NCBI GenBank assembly: GCA_003280005.1
Contig: QCGH01000001.1
Coordinates: forward strand, 1 to 64,000
DNA: 64,000 bases
Direction: 5' to 3'
Source: Pelagibacteraceae bacterium AG-365-D07
GTDB taxonomy: Bacteria; Pseudomonadota; Alphaproteobacteria; Pelagibacterales; Pelagibacteraceae
The position numbers and the translations under genes were made by a program. The notes under the pieces are model-generated. The model was given only the letters and a program-made list of their open reading frames with translations, searched no databases and was not told the origin of the DNA. How positions within the stretch are numbered: position 1 is the stretch's first letter; every line of letters begins with the position of its first letter. Shown here piece after piece: positions 10,869-21,983 of the stretch.

Positions 10869-12503
10869 ATGAAAAAAGATAGAAAATTAGAATTTGTCGA
10901 AAAAGAAAATAATCCTTTTGAAGATTTAAGAGGAAAAATATCAAATTATAAGTTATCAGAGAAAATTAACTTAGTAGCCACAATAACTTCAAAAAGTAAT
11001 ACATTAAGATCGAATCATTATCACCCTATACAACAACAAAAATGCTTATTGATCGAAGGTCAGTATGTAAGTATTTATAAGGACTTAAAAAAACCAAATG
11101 CGCCTAAAATTACCCATCTTATAAATAAAGGAGATCTTGTAATAACTGAGCCAATGGTGGCACATACAATGGTATTTAGAAAAGATTCAATATTTTTAAA
11201 TTTGGTTAATGGTGAAAGAGAACATAAGAATTATGGAAAAACTCATACAATACCATTCGAATTGATTAATAAAAAAGAAAAAGAGTTTCTATTTAAAAAC
11301 TATAAAGATAAGTGCAGAGTTTGTGGAAAAAGTGAGTTTTTAAGGTGTATTTCTCTAGGATACCAACCTTTTGCAAATAATTTTGCAAGTAGTCCAAAAG
11401 ATCAAGAAAAATATCCTTTAGAAGTAAATGTTTGTAAAAATTGTAGAAATGGACAACTTTCAATTCTGCCAAATTTTAAAAAAATATTTAGTAAATATTT
11501 ATATAAATCATCAATAAGCGCTATTTTTAAAAAACATTTTGAGAATGCTGCAAAAAAATATGTGAAATTTTTTAATATAAAAAAAAATGATTTCATAATT
11601 GATATAGGTAGTAATGATGGAATAGGCTTAATACCATTTAAAAAAATGGGTTTTAAAAATATTCTTGGTATTGAGCCAGCGAATAATTTAGTTAAGGAAA
11701 CTAGAAAAATAGGGATCAAAACAATAAATAAATTTTTTAATGAAAAAATAATTTCTGATATCAAATCTAAAGCAAAGTTAATAATGGCATCAAATGTTTT
11801 TGCCCATGCTGATAATCTTCATGAAGCAATAAAAACAATGAAACAAATATTAAAACCAAATGGTAAAATCATAATAGAGGTTCAATATTTTCCTAAAATG
11901 TTAAAAAATTGTACATTCGATAATATATATCATGAGCATGTAAATTATTGGTCATTATATGCGTTAAATAAATTTTGCAACTTAAACGATCTCAAAATAT
12001 TTAAAGTTGAAGAAATTGATACTCACGGGGGTTCTATTAGGGTTTATATAACTAAAGAAAAAAAATTTAAAATTGAGAATTCAGTAAGTAAAATTTTAAA
12101 TAATGAAAAAAGTATTGGTATTTTGGATGATAAAATATTTTTAAACTATGGAAAAAAAATTCGAGATTTAAATAATAATTTGAAAGCAAATTTAAATAAA
12201 TTAAATAAAAAATATAAATTAGTTGCAGGATATGGAGCTCCAGCCAAAGCAAGTACAGTAATTAACTTTGCAGGTATAAATAAGCAACATATTAAATTTA
12301 TTATAGATGATAATAAATTAAAGAAAAATAAATTTATTCCGGGTACAAAGATCAAAATTGTCTCCAAAAACAATATTAAAAAAGTAGATTGTATAGTTGT
12401 TTTCGCTTGGAACTTTTATTCGGACATAAAAAAAAATAACTCCGATATAGGAAAAAAATTTATAAGTATTAGAGATTTGTATAAAAAAGACTTAAAAATC
12501 TAA
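10869..12503 (+). CDS. Cupin / sugar C-methyltransferase fusion protein
   Basis: A 544-residue fusion. Residues 1-135 look like a cupin of the WxcM/FdtA sugar-isomerase type (HYHP near 50-53, then VAHTMVF near 98-103). A zinc-ribbon with Cys149, Cys152, Cys189 and Cys192 follows, then a Rossmann SAM-methyltransferase core (IDIGSNDG at 245-252, HEHVNYW) and a C-terminal domain with GYGAPAKAST, which is the NovU/TylC3-type C-methyltransferase layout. It would modify an NDP-sugar for a surface glycan. The methyltransferase alone is normally about 400 residues, so the cupin is an added module. Its 3' end overlaps the convergent gene by 12 bp. Confidence 0.82.
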   Translation: MKKDRKLEFVEKENNPFEDLRGKISNYKLSEKINLVATITSKSNTLRSNHYHPIQQQKCLLIEGQYVSIYKDLKKPNAPKITHLINKGDLVITEPMVAHTMVFRKDSIFLNLVNGEREHKNYGKTHTIPFELINKKEKEFLFKNYKDKCRVCGKSEFLRCISLGYQPFANNFASSPKDQEKYPLEVNVCKNCRNGQLSILPNFKKIFSKYLYKSSISAIFKKHFENAAKKYVKFFNIKKNDFIIDIGSNDGIGLIPFKKMGFKNILGIEPANNLVKETRKIGIKTINKFFNEKIISDIKSKAKLIMASNVFAHADNLHEAIKTMKQILKPNGKIIIEVQYFPKMLKNCTFDNIYHEHVNYWSLYALNKFCNLNDLKIFKVEEIDTHGGSIRVYITKEKKFKIENSVSKILNNEKSIGILDDKIFLNYGKKIRDLNNNLKANLNKLNKKYKLVAGYGAPAKASTVINFAGINKQHIKFIIDDNKLKKNKFIPGTKIKIVSKNNIKKVDCIVVFAWNFYSDIKKNNSDIGKKFISIRDLYKKDLKI

Positions 12504-13304
12504 GTTTTTTAAATCAATGGTTATTTCTTCTTTGTTAATAGGATCTAAATTAGCTTTAACTTTTTTATAATTTAAATTTAATAAGTTACTTATATTTCTA
12601 AATACATCACATTTAAAATTAGGACTTTCTATTTCTATAACTTGGGTACTGGCTTTACAAAAAATTATATTTGTAAGTCCAGCACCATGATTACCCACTA
12701 TAACTTGTGCATTATTAAAAATTTTAATTTGCTCTTCAAAACTTAATTTTGTTAACTGAACAACCTCAAATCCAAGATTTTTTAAGTGAGCACAAACTGC
12801 TTGATTATTTGATAATTTATTATGTCTAAATTTTGAGTCTGATCTATCTATAAATATTTTTTTAAAATTTTTCGTATCACTATTATTTTTATGTAGAAAT
12901 ATTTTTTGTATTTCTAGCAATATATTTTTATCTACATTAGCTACTGTAACAAGTTGATGACGATTCAATTTCCAATAAGGATGTGCAGGAATTGTAAATT
13001 TGTCGGCATATAAATGCCTAATTTTACTACCATCAATCAGTTTTTCATTTGGGATATTAAAATATGTGAAGGTAGTTTTTTGAAATTCTTTGTTAATATT
13101 TGGGGCCAAAATTGCATCAAAAATTCTTAATTCTTTATATTTTTTCGATATAATTAATTTTGGAATTATATCAAGTAGCCAATGTCCATAATTTTCAATT
13201 CCAGGAATACCTTGCACCAAAGACAAGACATTTCCATAGATTTTTTTTTGTATAAATTTTCTAGTTCCTGTTTTTAGTATTTTGTTTTTATTAACATCCA
13301 CCAA
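12492..13304 (-). CDS. GT61-family glycosyltransferase, intact 3' part
   Basis: The 270-residue frame from a TTG complementary to 13302-13304 contains the GT61 (DUF563) signatures: NYGHWLLDIIPKL near residue 38, VGNHGAGLTNIIF near 200 and a conserved end. These enzymes transfer sugars in capsule or O-antigen synthesis. The frame stays open upstream to 13550 with family-like sequence (NKARVYSDLSQNVAF) but contains no ATG or GTG there. TTG is therefore probably not the true start; the original start appears to be the GTG at 13574-13576, separated by a one-base disruption. Confidence 0.7.
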   Translation of the reverse strand: MVDVNKNKILKTGTRKFIQKKIYGNVLSLVQGIPGIENYGHWLLDIIPKLIISKKYKELRIFDAILAPNINKEFQKTTFTYFNIPNEKLIDGSKIRHLYADKFTIPAHPYWKLNRHQLVTVANVDKNILLEIQKIFLHKNNSDTKNFKKIFIDRSDSKFRHNKLSNNQAVCAHLKNLGFEVVQLTKLSFEEQIKIFNNAQVIVGNHGAGLTNIIFCKASTQVIEIESPNFKCDVFRNISNLLNLNYKKVKANLDPINKEEITIDLKNLDF

Positions 13305-13576
13305 AGTGTTGTCTTCTAGTTGAATAGAAAGCTTTTCATAAATCTCTTTGTCTTTGATAAACGCTACATTTTGGGAAAGGTCACTATAAACACGAGCTTT
13401 ATTAATCTCATATATTTCGTATTCTTTAGTACTTTTCTCATTAATTTTAACTTTTATTAACTTAATATTTTTAAAAATATTATTTTGTATTGGATAAAGT
13501 TTACCGTAAATCAGATCAAAAATTAACTTAACTAGTGTGAAATAAATTTTTTAAATATACTATTTATTGAAGACAC
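13305..13576 (-). pseudogene. Frameshifted 5' portion of the GT61 gene
   Basis: A GTG overlapping the stop of the upstream aminotransferase gene begins a 14-codon frame that ends at TAG (complement of 13532-13534). Adding one base to the run of six A (complement of 13547-13552) joins it without interruption to the GT61 frame, giving a gene of about 360 codons, the usual GT61 size. The stop-start overlap also matches the style of neighbouring genes. A sequencing or assembly error, a real inactivation, or slippage in the homopolymer are all possible. Confidence 0.55.
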
Positions 13577-14688
13577 TATATTAATTTTTTATTTCTTCCT
13601 ATTACCTTAAATAAATATTCAATCTGATTTTTAGTAATTCCAGGGTAAAAAGGGAGTGATAATATTTTTTTAGATATATCGTTTGTGACTTTCAAATTTG
13701 AATTTTTAAATTTTTTATAAACTTTTTGTAAATGTATTGGAATTTCATAATGAATTTGCGTCTCAATATTTTTTTCTTTTAATTTTTTTAACAGCAAATT
13801 TCTTTTTTTTACAATAATTGGATATAGGTGATAAACATTTTCTGAATTTGGGCGCTCAAGTATTCTTTTTATTCCCATCGTATCACACTTTTTATTATAA
13901 ACTTTTGCTAAATCTTTTCTTAAATCATTATTTTTTTTCAGACTTTTAATTTTTAAATTTAGAAATGCAGCTTGTACCTCGTCCATCCTAGAATTATAAC
14001 CTACAACTTTGTGATCTTTATCTTTAAAGTTAGTACTTCCATAGTTAGCAATCTGTGTACATTTAAAGATCATTTTTTTTGAATTTGTAATAATTGCTCC
14101 ACCATCACCTATTGATCCTAAATTCTTACTGGGGTAAAAACTCATGCAACCTATATCTCCAAAATTTCCAACTATTTTATTTTTATACTTAGCCAAATGT
14201 GCTTGAGCAATATCTTCAATTATAAATAAATTATTTTTCTTTGCAAATTTACATATGTGTGTCATTTCACAAGGATTTCCATACAGATGAGTAACAATTA
14301 TTGCTTTAGTTTTTTTAGTTAATTTTTTTGACAATAATTTTTCATTCATTTGAAAATATTTGTCATCAATATCAACGAAAACAGGTTTGCAATCATTTAG
14401 CGATATTGCATAGGCTGAAGATATCCAAGTATTTGATGTAGTCAAAATTTCATCTCCTTTTTTTAAACCTAAGGCTTTAATAGCAACAATCAATGCATCG
14501 GTACCGGAATTTATAGTTAAACAAAATTTAGATTTAAAAATTTTGGAAATTTTCTTTTCTAACATTTTATTATATTTGGATTTTATAAAAGAATTTTTTT
14601 CATATATTTCTTTAAGGAATTTAAAATATTTTTTCTTAAATGGTTTATTTATTTTATTTAAATCTACAAACTTAATTTTTTTAATCAT
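13576..14688 (-). CDS. DegT/DnrJ/EryC1/StrS sugar aminotransferase
   Basis: A 370-residue PLP-dependent fold-type I enzyme. NSGTDALIVAIKALGLKKGDE near residue 59 binds PLP phosphate; IIEDIAQAHLA holds the conserved Asp; SFYPSKNLGSIGDGGAI carries the Schiff-base Lys; YNSRMDEVQAAFL follows. It would aminate a keto-sugar nucleotide, most simply the 4-keto product of the dehydratase two genes upstream. The start overlaps the formyltransferase stop by 8 bp, so the three genes form one leftward operon. Confidence 0.92.
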   Translation of the reverse strand: MIKKIKFVDLNKINKPFKKKYFKFLKEIYEKNSFIKSKYNKMLEKKISKIFKSKFCLTINSGTDALIVAIKALGLKKGDEILTTSNTWISSAYAISLNDCKPVFVDIDDKYFQMNEKLLSKKLTKKTKAIIVTHLYGNPCEMTHICKFAKKNNLFIIEDIAQAHLAKYKNKIVGNFGDIGCMSFYPSKNLGSIGDGGAIITNSKKMIFKCTQIANYGSTNFKDKDHKVVGYNSRMDEVQAAFLNLKIKSLKKNNDLRKDLAKVYNKKCDTMGIKRILERPNSENVYHLYPIIVKKRNLLLKKLKEKNIETQIHYEIPIHLQKVYKKFKNSNLKVTNDISKKILSLPFYPGITKNQIEYLFKVIGRNKKLI

Positions 14689-15604
14689 TTAATAATGTAT
14701 CTCTTGTACTTTTAATAATACTAGAGGGTTTTAGTACTTTATTTTTAAAATAAATTTTCTTTAATGTAATAACACCATCAGAGCACAAACAATCAACATC
14801 TCCATTTTTATATATTTTTACTATTCTTCCAGGTATAATACCTTCAAATATAGTTCTTTTGTTAATTTTAGATTCTAGAACTACCAATTTTTTTTCTCTC
14901 AAAAAACAAAATGCTCCAAAATCTTTATCTTTACAAGCTCTTATTAAGTTGTGCACATCCTTCCTTTTATTAAAAAAATTAATCATGCTATCCTCAGGAT
15001 TCCTTGAACAATTCCAGGTTTCTTTATTTTGATTGTTTTTTTTTAAATTAATTTTATTTCTAAGATAGTTAAAAACTATTTTAGAAATATCGTTTTTTAA
15101 AAATTTACCTATCTTTGATTTAACACTTTGATAATTGTCTTTACTAACTATTTTTATTTTTTTTCTTTTAATAATCTTACCAGAATCTAATTTTGGGACT
15201 ACTTGATGGATTGTAATATATATTGATTTTCTTCCCATTAAAATAGCCCAATTAATACTTGCCCTACCTTTTTGTTTTGGAAGTTTACCATGATGAATAT
15301 TTATATATTTTGATAATTTTATTAATTTTTTATCTAATATTTTATTAAATGTAGAAATTATGACAGCATCAGGTTTTATCTTTTTAATAAAATTATAAAT
15401 TTGAAATTTATTGTCCGATTTTAAAATATTAATATTTTTATTTAAGTTTATTGAACTTAAATTTGATTTATAAAATTTATTTTTGCCAGGTAAAATTATT
15501 CCTCTAACATCAAAAGATTTATTTTTTTTAAAACTTTCAGCAGAATACTTACCCATAAATCCATAGGCAAAAATTATTATAGATATTTTATTACTTGTTT
15601 GCAC
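14681..15604 (-). CDS. Sugar N-formyltransferase-like protein
   Basis: A 307-residue member of the formyltransferase fold. INIHHGKLPKQKGRASINWAI contains the active-site His and the loop that contacts 10-formyl-tetrahydrofolate; H-Q-V-V-P-K-L-D-S-G-K is the region of the catalytic Asp. A small C-terminal domain follows (GIIPGRIVKIYKNGDVDCLCSDG), as in Fmt and ArnA. Placement beside an aminotransferase and an NDP-sugar dehydratase argues for formylation of an amino-sugar nucleotide, not Met-tRNA, since a true fmt is at 29659. Precise sugar is unknown. Confidence 0.8.
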   Translation of the reverse strand: MQTSNKISIIIFAYGFMGKYSAESFKKNKSFDVRGIILPGKNKFYKSNLSSINLNKNINILKSDNKFQIYNFIKKIKPDAVIISTFNKILDKKLIKLSKYINIHHGKLPKQKGRASINWAILMGRKSIYITIHQVVPKLDSGKIIKRKKIKIVSKDNYQSVKSKIGKFLKNDISKIVFNYLRNKINLKKNNQNKETWNCSRNPEDSMINFFNKRKDVHNLIRACKDKDFGAFCFLREKKLVVLESKINKRTIFEGIIPGRIVKIYKNGDVDCLCSDGVITLKKIYFKNKVLKPSSIIKSTRDTLLND

Positions 15605-16640
15605 TTATTTTGTTATATTTTAATACTCTACTAATACCTTCATAAATTGAAACCGAAGGATTATAGCCTGTATGCATTATTGCTTTATTTATATTCGGGC
15701 ATCTTCTTTTTGGTTCGTCAGCTGGATAGTTTTTCGGATAATCTATTAACTTAAATTTATTTTTTTTATTTAATATTTTATTAAAAACTTTTACAAGATT
15801 AATCATGCTTATTTCATTTTTTTGATTTCCAATATTATAAATTTCACCAACTCTTCCTAAAAATATAATTTTTAAAAAACCGGAAATAGCGTCTGTAATA
15901 TAACAAAAAGTTCTAGTCTGTTTCCCGTTACCATGAATCAATATTTTATCATTACTAATAATTTTATTTATTATATTTGGTATAACTCTATAGTCTTTCT
16001 TATTCATTAATGGACCAAAAACATTAAAAGGTCTTATAATTTTAATATTACATTTAAAATAATTTTTATAAATATAGCAAAGTGTTTCACCAACACGTTT
16101 TCCCTCATCATAGCAAGACCTAGGTCCAAAAGAATTCACATTACCGTAGTAAGTTTCTTTTGTTGGAATATTTTTTTTGTCAGGGTTGCCATAAATCTCG
16201 CTTGAACTAAAAAAAATAAATTCTGATTTATTTTTAAGGGTATTTTTTAAAAGATTTTCTACTCCAATATATGATACTGATAAAGTCTCTAGAGGGTATT
16301 TTTTGTAAATAAAAGGGCTAGCAATACCTGCCAAAAAAATAATTTTATCATATTTTTTTTTTATTTGGATTTTTGAAACATCACCTTTATAAAATTTTAT
16401 AAATTTATTTTTTTTAAATAAATCGAGCTGTGTTTTCGAAGATATAAAATTGTCATAACAGTCTACTCTCAACTTTATTTTACTTTCATTTATAATGGTA
16501 TTAAATACTTCAACAAAATATTTTCCTAAAAAACCATTCGCTCCTACTAATAGTATTTTTTTATTTTGGATTCTTTTTTTACAATTATTTATCGAAGATA
16601 CTATTTCTTTTATATCATTTTTGTAAAAGTTTTTAGACAT
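15591..16640 (-). CDS. UXS-like NDP-sugar epimerase/dehydratase family protein
   Basis: A 349-residue extended short-chain dehydrogenase. LLVGANGFLGKYF binds NAD; FFSSSEIYG carries the Ser/Thr-Glu pair; S-C-Y-D-E-G-K-R is the YxxxK catalytic pair in the context characteristic of UDP-glucuronate decarboxylases (GNVNSFGPRSCYDEGKR). FNVFGP and the downstream substrate loops are intact. It likely makes UDP-xylose or a UDP-4-keto pentose. With the aminotransferase and formyltransferase it resembles the ArnA/ArnB reactions spread over separate genes. Confidence 0.85.
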   Translation of the reverse strand: MSKNFYKNDIKEIVSSINNCKKRIQNKKILLVGANGFLGKYFVEVFNTIINESKIKLRVDCYDNFISSKTQLDLFKKNKFIKFYKGDVSKIQIKKKYDKIIFLAGIASPFIYKKYPLETLSVSYIGVENLLKNTLKNKSEFIFFSSSEIYGNPDKKNIPTKETYYGNVNSFGPRSCYDEGKRVGETLCYIYKNYFKCNIKIIRPFNVFGPLMNKKDYRVIPNIINKIISNDKILIHGNGKQTRTFCYITDAISGFLKIIFLGRVGEIYNIGNQKNEISMINLVKVFNKILNKKNKFKLIDYPKNYPADEPKRRCPNINKAIMHTGYNPSVSIYEGISRVLKYNKISANK

Positions 16641-16731
16641 ATGGAGTTTATTAAATAAAAATTTTATAAAATAAACAAATAAATTTAAAAATAAAATAAA
16701 ATCCTTATAAAATACTAATATTTAAATAATT

Positions 16732-17538
16732 ATGAAAAAATTAAAAATTTTCTGCGTTACAAATGAGCAGAGAAAATATCTTGAAAATTTGCCTATAATT
16801 TTAGCTGGAGTAGGGAAAAAAAAATTTTCTAAAAAATATATATCTTGTTTAAAAGGAAAAAATATTCAAAAAAAAGAGCAGTATTATTCTGAGTTAACAT
16901 TTCACTATTGGTATTGGAAAAATAAACTTAAAAATGAAAACGAAAATACTTGGATAGGATTTTCTCAAAAAAGAAGATTCTGGATAAAAAATAATAGAAG
17001 AATAAAAACATTATCGGACTTAAGAAAAAATATTTTACACAAAGCACCAAATTATTGGGAAAAATATGAGAGTATAATTTGCAAACCTATATTTGTTCAA
17101 AATCCAAAAAAAATGAAATTGTTAAAAAGGGGTTGGAAAAATATTTTAATGGATCCAAGCGTACTTATAAATGAAAAGAAAAGAAATATAGAACTTCAAT
17201 TTGATATGCACCATGGTTACAAAATTTTGGAGAAATCTATAGATTACTTGAAACAAGAAGACAAATTAAAATTTAGAAAGTTTATAAAGACAGAAACTAA
17301 ATTTAATCCTCACATAATGTTTATCTCAAAAAAAAAGATTTTAAATAAATGGTTTGAAGATTTGTTTTCATGGTTATTTAAGTGTGAAAAAAAATTTGGT
17401 ACGAAGACCCTTAAAGGTTATGATCAAAAGAGGTTATATGCTTATTTAGCAGAAAGATATTTATCTTATTGGTTCAAAAAAAATACAAAATACTTAGAAT
17501 ATAATTGGACCTTTTTTGAAAAAAAAAATGAAATTTAA
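16732..17538 (+). CDS. DUF4422-like glycan biosynthesis protein
   Basis: A 268-residue basic protein with features seen in DUF4422 capsular polysaccharide proteins: SELTFHYWYWKN near residue 53, TWIGFSQKRRFW near 70, FDMHHG near 145, and HIMFISKKKILNKWFEDLFSWLF followed by KRLYAYLAERYLSYWF. These proteins are thought to be glycosyltransferases, but few are characterised. No signal peptide or span is seen. The 3' end overlaps the next start. The match is by motif reading only and the sequence is strongly AT-driven (Lys, Asn, Ile). Confidence 0.6.
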   Translation: MKKLKIFCVTNEQRKYLENLPIILAGVGKKKFSKKYISCLKGKNIQKKEQYYSELTFHYWYWKNKLKNENENTWIGFSQKRRFWIKNNRRIKTLSDLRKNILHKAPNYWEKYESIICKPIFVQNPKKMKLLKRGWKNILMDPSVLINEKKRNIELQFDMHHGYKILEKSIDYLKQEDKLKFRKFIKTETKFNPHIMFISKKKILNKWFEDLFSWLFKCEKKFGTKTLKGYDQKRLYAYLAERYLSYWFKKNTKYLEYNWTFFEKKNEI

Positions 17539-18382
17539 AACTTTTTTTAATATCTACTTTAGACACAGAATTAATAAAGCAAATTTAATTTTGAAGTTAT
17601 ATTTATACGTTAATGTTTTAATTAGATATGTAATAAATTTATTTTACTTCGAAAAAAAAATTAATTTTGATAAGTCTATAAAAGATTATAAAAATTTATA
17701 CGGGAAAGATATCAATTATCTATTTGAATATTTTAACTCAGATAAAGGATTAAACTTTATAGATCAGTATCCTGAACCTTTTAAAAGGAGAAAAAACAAA
17801 AATAAAATTCAAGCACATGGATATTCAGCAATTTACCAGAAGTTTTTTGAACCTTTAAAAAATAAAAGTATAAATATTTTAGAATTAGGTTCATTTTATG
17901 GAAATGCTTCTGCCGCAATGTTTTTTTATTTTAAAAATGCACGAATTTATGGTGCAGACATAAATCCAGATATGTTTAAGTATAGGTCTGAAAGAATTAA
18001 AACTTTGTATGTTAATTCCTCCTCAAGAAATTCTATAGATTATAATATAATTAAAAAAAATATTTCTTTTAACATAATAATAGAAGATGCAAGTCATATG
18101 CTAAAAGATCAAATTATTTCTTTATTTATGCTTTTTAAATCTTTAGAGCCAGGTGGATTGTTTATTATTGAAGAAATAGATTTCCCAGAAAAACGTAAAG
18201 ATATGAGAATCAACCAAAAAGCTCCAGATTTAAAAACTATACTTAACAGTATTCTATTGAATAAGGATTTTAATACAGAGTATATTTCTTCTAAAGAAAA
18301 GAAATATTTCCTAGAAAATTTCAATTCAATCGAATTTTTTAAAGGAAATATTAATGAAATGGCAATTATTAGAAAAAAATAA
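17528..18382 (+). CDS. Class I SAM-dependent methyltransferase
   Basis: Starting at the ATG at 17528 (an in-frame TTG lies four codons earlier) the protein has 284 residues. ILELGSFYGNASAAMFFYF is motif I, IYGADINPDMFK supplies the acidic residue after strand 2, and IIIEDASHMLKDQIISLFMLFKSLEPGGLFIIEEID covers the strand 4-5 region. This layout is that of TylF/MycE-type O-methyltransferases acting on sugars or small acceptors. The N-terminal 45 residues include a hydrophobic stretch. It is the last gene of the surface-sugar cluster before tRNA-Ser. Confidence 0.78.
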   Translation: MKFKTFFNIYFRHRINKANLILKLYLYVNVLIRYVINLFYFEKKINFDKSIKDYKNLYGKDINYLFEYFNSDKGLNFIDQYPEPFKRRKNKNKIQAHGYSAIYQKFFEPLKNKSINILELGSFYGNASAAMFFYFKNARIYGADINPDMFKYRSERIKTLYVNSSSRNSIDYNIIKKNISFNIIIEDASHMLKDQIISLFMLFKSLEPGGLFIIEEIDFPEKRKDMRINQKAPDLKTILNSILLNKDFNTEYISSKEKKYFLENFNSIEFFKGNINEMAIIRKK

Positions 18383-18398
18383 CTGTAAAAAATAAAAT

Positions 18399-18488
18399 GG
18401 AGAGATGGCCGAGTGGTTTAAGGCGCACGCTTGGAGAGCGTGTATAGGGGCAACTCTATCGTGGGTTCGAATCCCACTCTCTCCGCCA
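18399..18488 (+). tRNA. tRNA-Ser (GGA)
   Basis: A complete type II tRNA: acceptor GGAGAGA/TCTCTCC, an anticodon loop TTGGAGA giving GGA, a long variable arm characteristic of serine tRNAs, T loop TTCGAAT, discriminator G and encoded CCA. It reads UCC and UCU. It stands at the end of the surface-sugar cluster, 162 bp before gyrB; the spacer 18489-18650 shows only T-rich tracts and no structure I can support. Confidence 0.96.
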
Positions 18489-18641
18489 CTAAATTTTTGA
18501 AAAATTTATATAAAAGCTTAAATATTAAAAAGTAATTAATTTTTTTTTTTTTCATCAAATTAGCATTGATAATCAACATTAATTAAGACCGACAAAACCT
18601 TGAGAGTTTGTGAAAAAATAAAAAAATGTTATAAAAATTAA

Positions 18642-20702
<2,061 letters not shown>

Positions 20703-21983
20703 ATGGAGTTTTTAAATAATTCTAAAAATTATTCATTAAATAGAAAAACCTATATTAATCTTAGGTGGATAGCGATATTCGGTCAATTTGCTTCAGTAAA
20801 TTTAGCTTCATTTATATTGAATTATGAATTTGCATTTATTAAAGCAAATATTGTTATTTTAATAGGAGCAATAAGCAATATTTATTTAATAAGTTTTTAT
20901 GTAAAAAACTTATTATCAAACAGAACAGCTTTTAATTTTTTAGTAATTGATATTATTCAATTAACCCTTCTTTTGTATTTTACTGGAGGAATTTTAAATC
21001 CATTTGTAATATTTATAATTATACCAAGTGTCTTTGCATCTTTAAGTTTAGAAAAAGTTACTAATTATTTATTAATTTTAATCACACTAATTAGTATTTT
21101 CTTCCTAACTTTTTTCTACCAAGATACTTCTTTGCCTTTTCCCAAAAGGTCGTTAATTGATAAGAATTTTTACTTTTCAATTCCTATCTCACTTAGTATT
21201 GGTTTATTTTTTTTAAATTATTTTGCTATTACATTTGGACAAGAGGCAAGTTTAAGAAAAGACGCACTGGATAAAATTCAACAATTAATAGCGAAAGAAC
21301 ATGAATTAGTTTCTTTAGGAGGCCAAGCAGCTGCTGCAGCTCATTCGTTGGCTACACCGCTATCTACAATAAAATTAATTACTCAAGAATTATCAAAAAC
21401 TCTTAAAGGCAATAGAGATATTGAAAAGGATATTGTCTTATTAACTGATCAAGTTGAAAGATGTAATCAAATATTAAAAAAACTTTCAATTAACCCAGAC
21501 ATAGATGATGAATTTATTGAATATGAACTTACTCTTTCTAATTATATCAATGAGATAATTAGATCATTTCAAAGTATTAGTAAAAAAAAATTTTTTTTCC
21601 AAAATAAACAAGATACAAATCCGGTGAAATTTAAAAGATCGATTGAAATAATTTATGGATTAAGAAATTTTATTGGAAATGCAAATAAATTTGCTAAAGA
21701 AAAAATATTTATAACCGCTAATTCAGATAGTGAAATCACAGAAGTAATTATAGAGGATGACGGAGACGGTTTTCCTAAAGATATTTTAGATAAAATAGGA
21801 GAACCATATATTAGAACTAAAGGAAAAAATAATAATAAATCAGGATTAGGTTTAGGAATCTTCATAGGTGGAACTCTTTTAGAGAGAAACTATGCGAAAG
21901 TAATATGTAGAAATTCATTAACTAGAAATGGAGCTGAAGTTATAATTAAATGGAAAAATAAAGATTTAAAAACTTTAATTTAA
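20703..21983 (+). CDS. regB: RegB/PrrB-type redox sensor histidine kinase
   Basis: A 426-residue membrane kinase. Five or six transmembrane segments fill residues about 20-180 and include TGGILNPF, the quinone-binding GGxxNPF motif of RegB. The H box is [14 protein letters not shown], and a conserved Cys follows in [14 protein letters not shown], the position of the redox-active Cys in RegB. N ([13 protein letters not shown]), G1 (EDDGDGFP) and G2 (GLGLGIF) boxes complete the ATPase. RegB senses quinone-pool state and phosphorylates RegA; no regA is in this window. It begins on the base after the gyrB stop and converges with cobT. Confidence 0.87.
   Translation: MEFLNNSKNYSLNRKTYINLRWIAIFGQFASVNLASFILNYEFAFIKANIVILIGAISNIYLISFYVKNLLSNRTAFNFLVIDIIQLTLLLYFTGGILNPFVIFIIIPSVFASLSLEKVTNYLLILITLISIFFLTFFYQDTSLPFPKRSLIDKNFYFSIPISLSIGLFFLNYFAITFGQEASLRKDALDKIQQLIAKEHELVSLGGQAAAAAHSLATPLSTIKLITQELSKTLKGNRDIEKDIVLLTDQVERCNQILKKLSINPDIDDEFIEYELTLSNYINEIIRSFQSISKKKFFFQNKQDTNPVKFKRSIEIIYGLRNFIGNANKFAKEKIFITANSDSEITEVIIEDDGDGFPKDILDKIGEPYIRTKGKNNNKSGLGLGIFIGGTLLERNYAKVICRNSLTRNGAEVIIKWKNKDLKTLI

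Noticed and set aside
14681-15604. Second methionyl-tRNA formyltransferase
   Set aside because: A full fmt is beside def at 29659. This copy sits among an NDP-sugar dehydratase and aminotransferase, so a sugar substrate is more likely.
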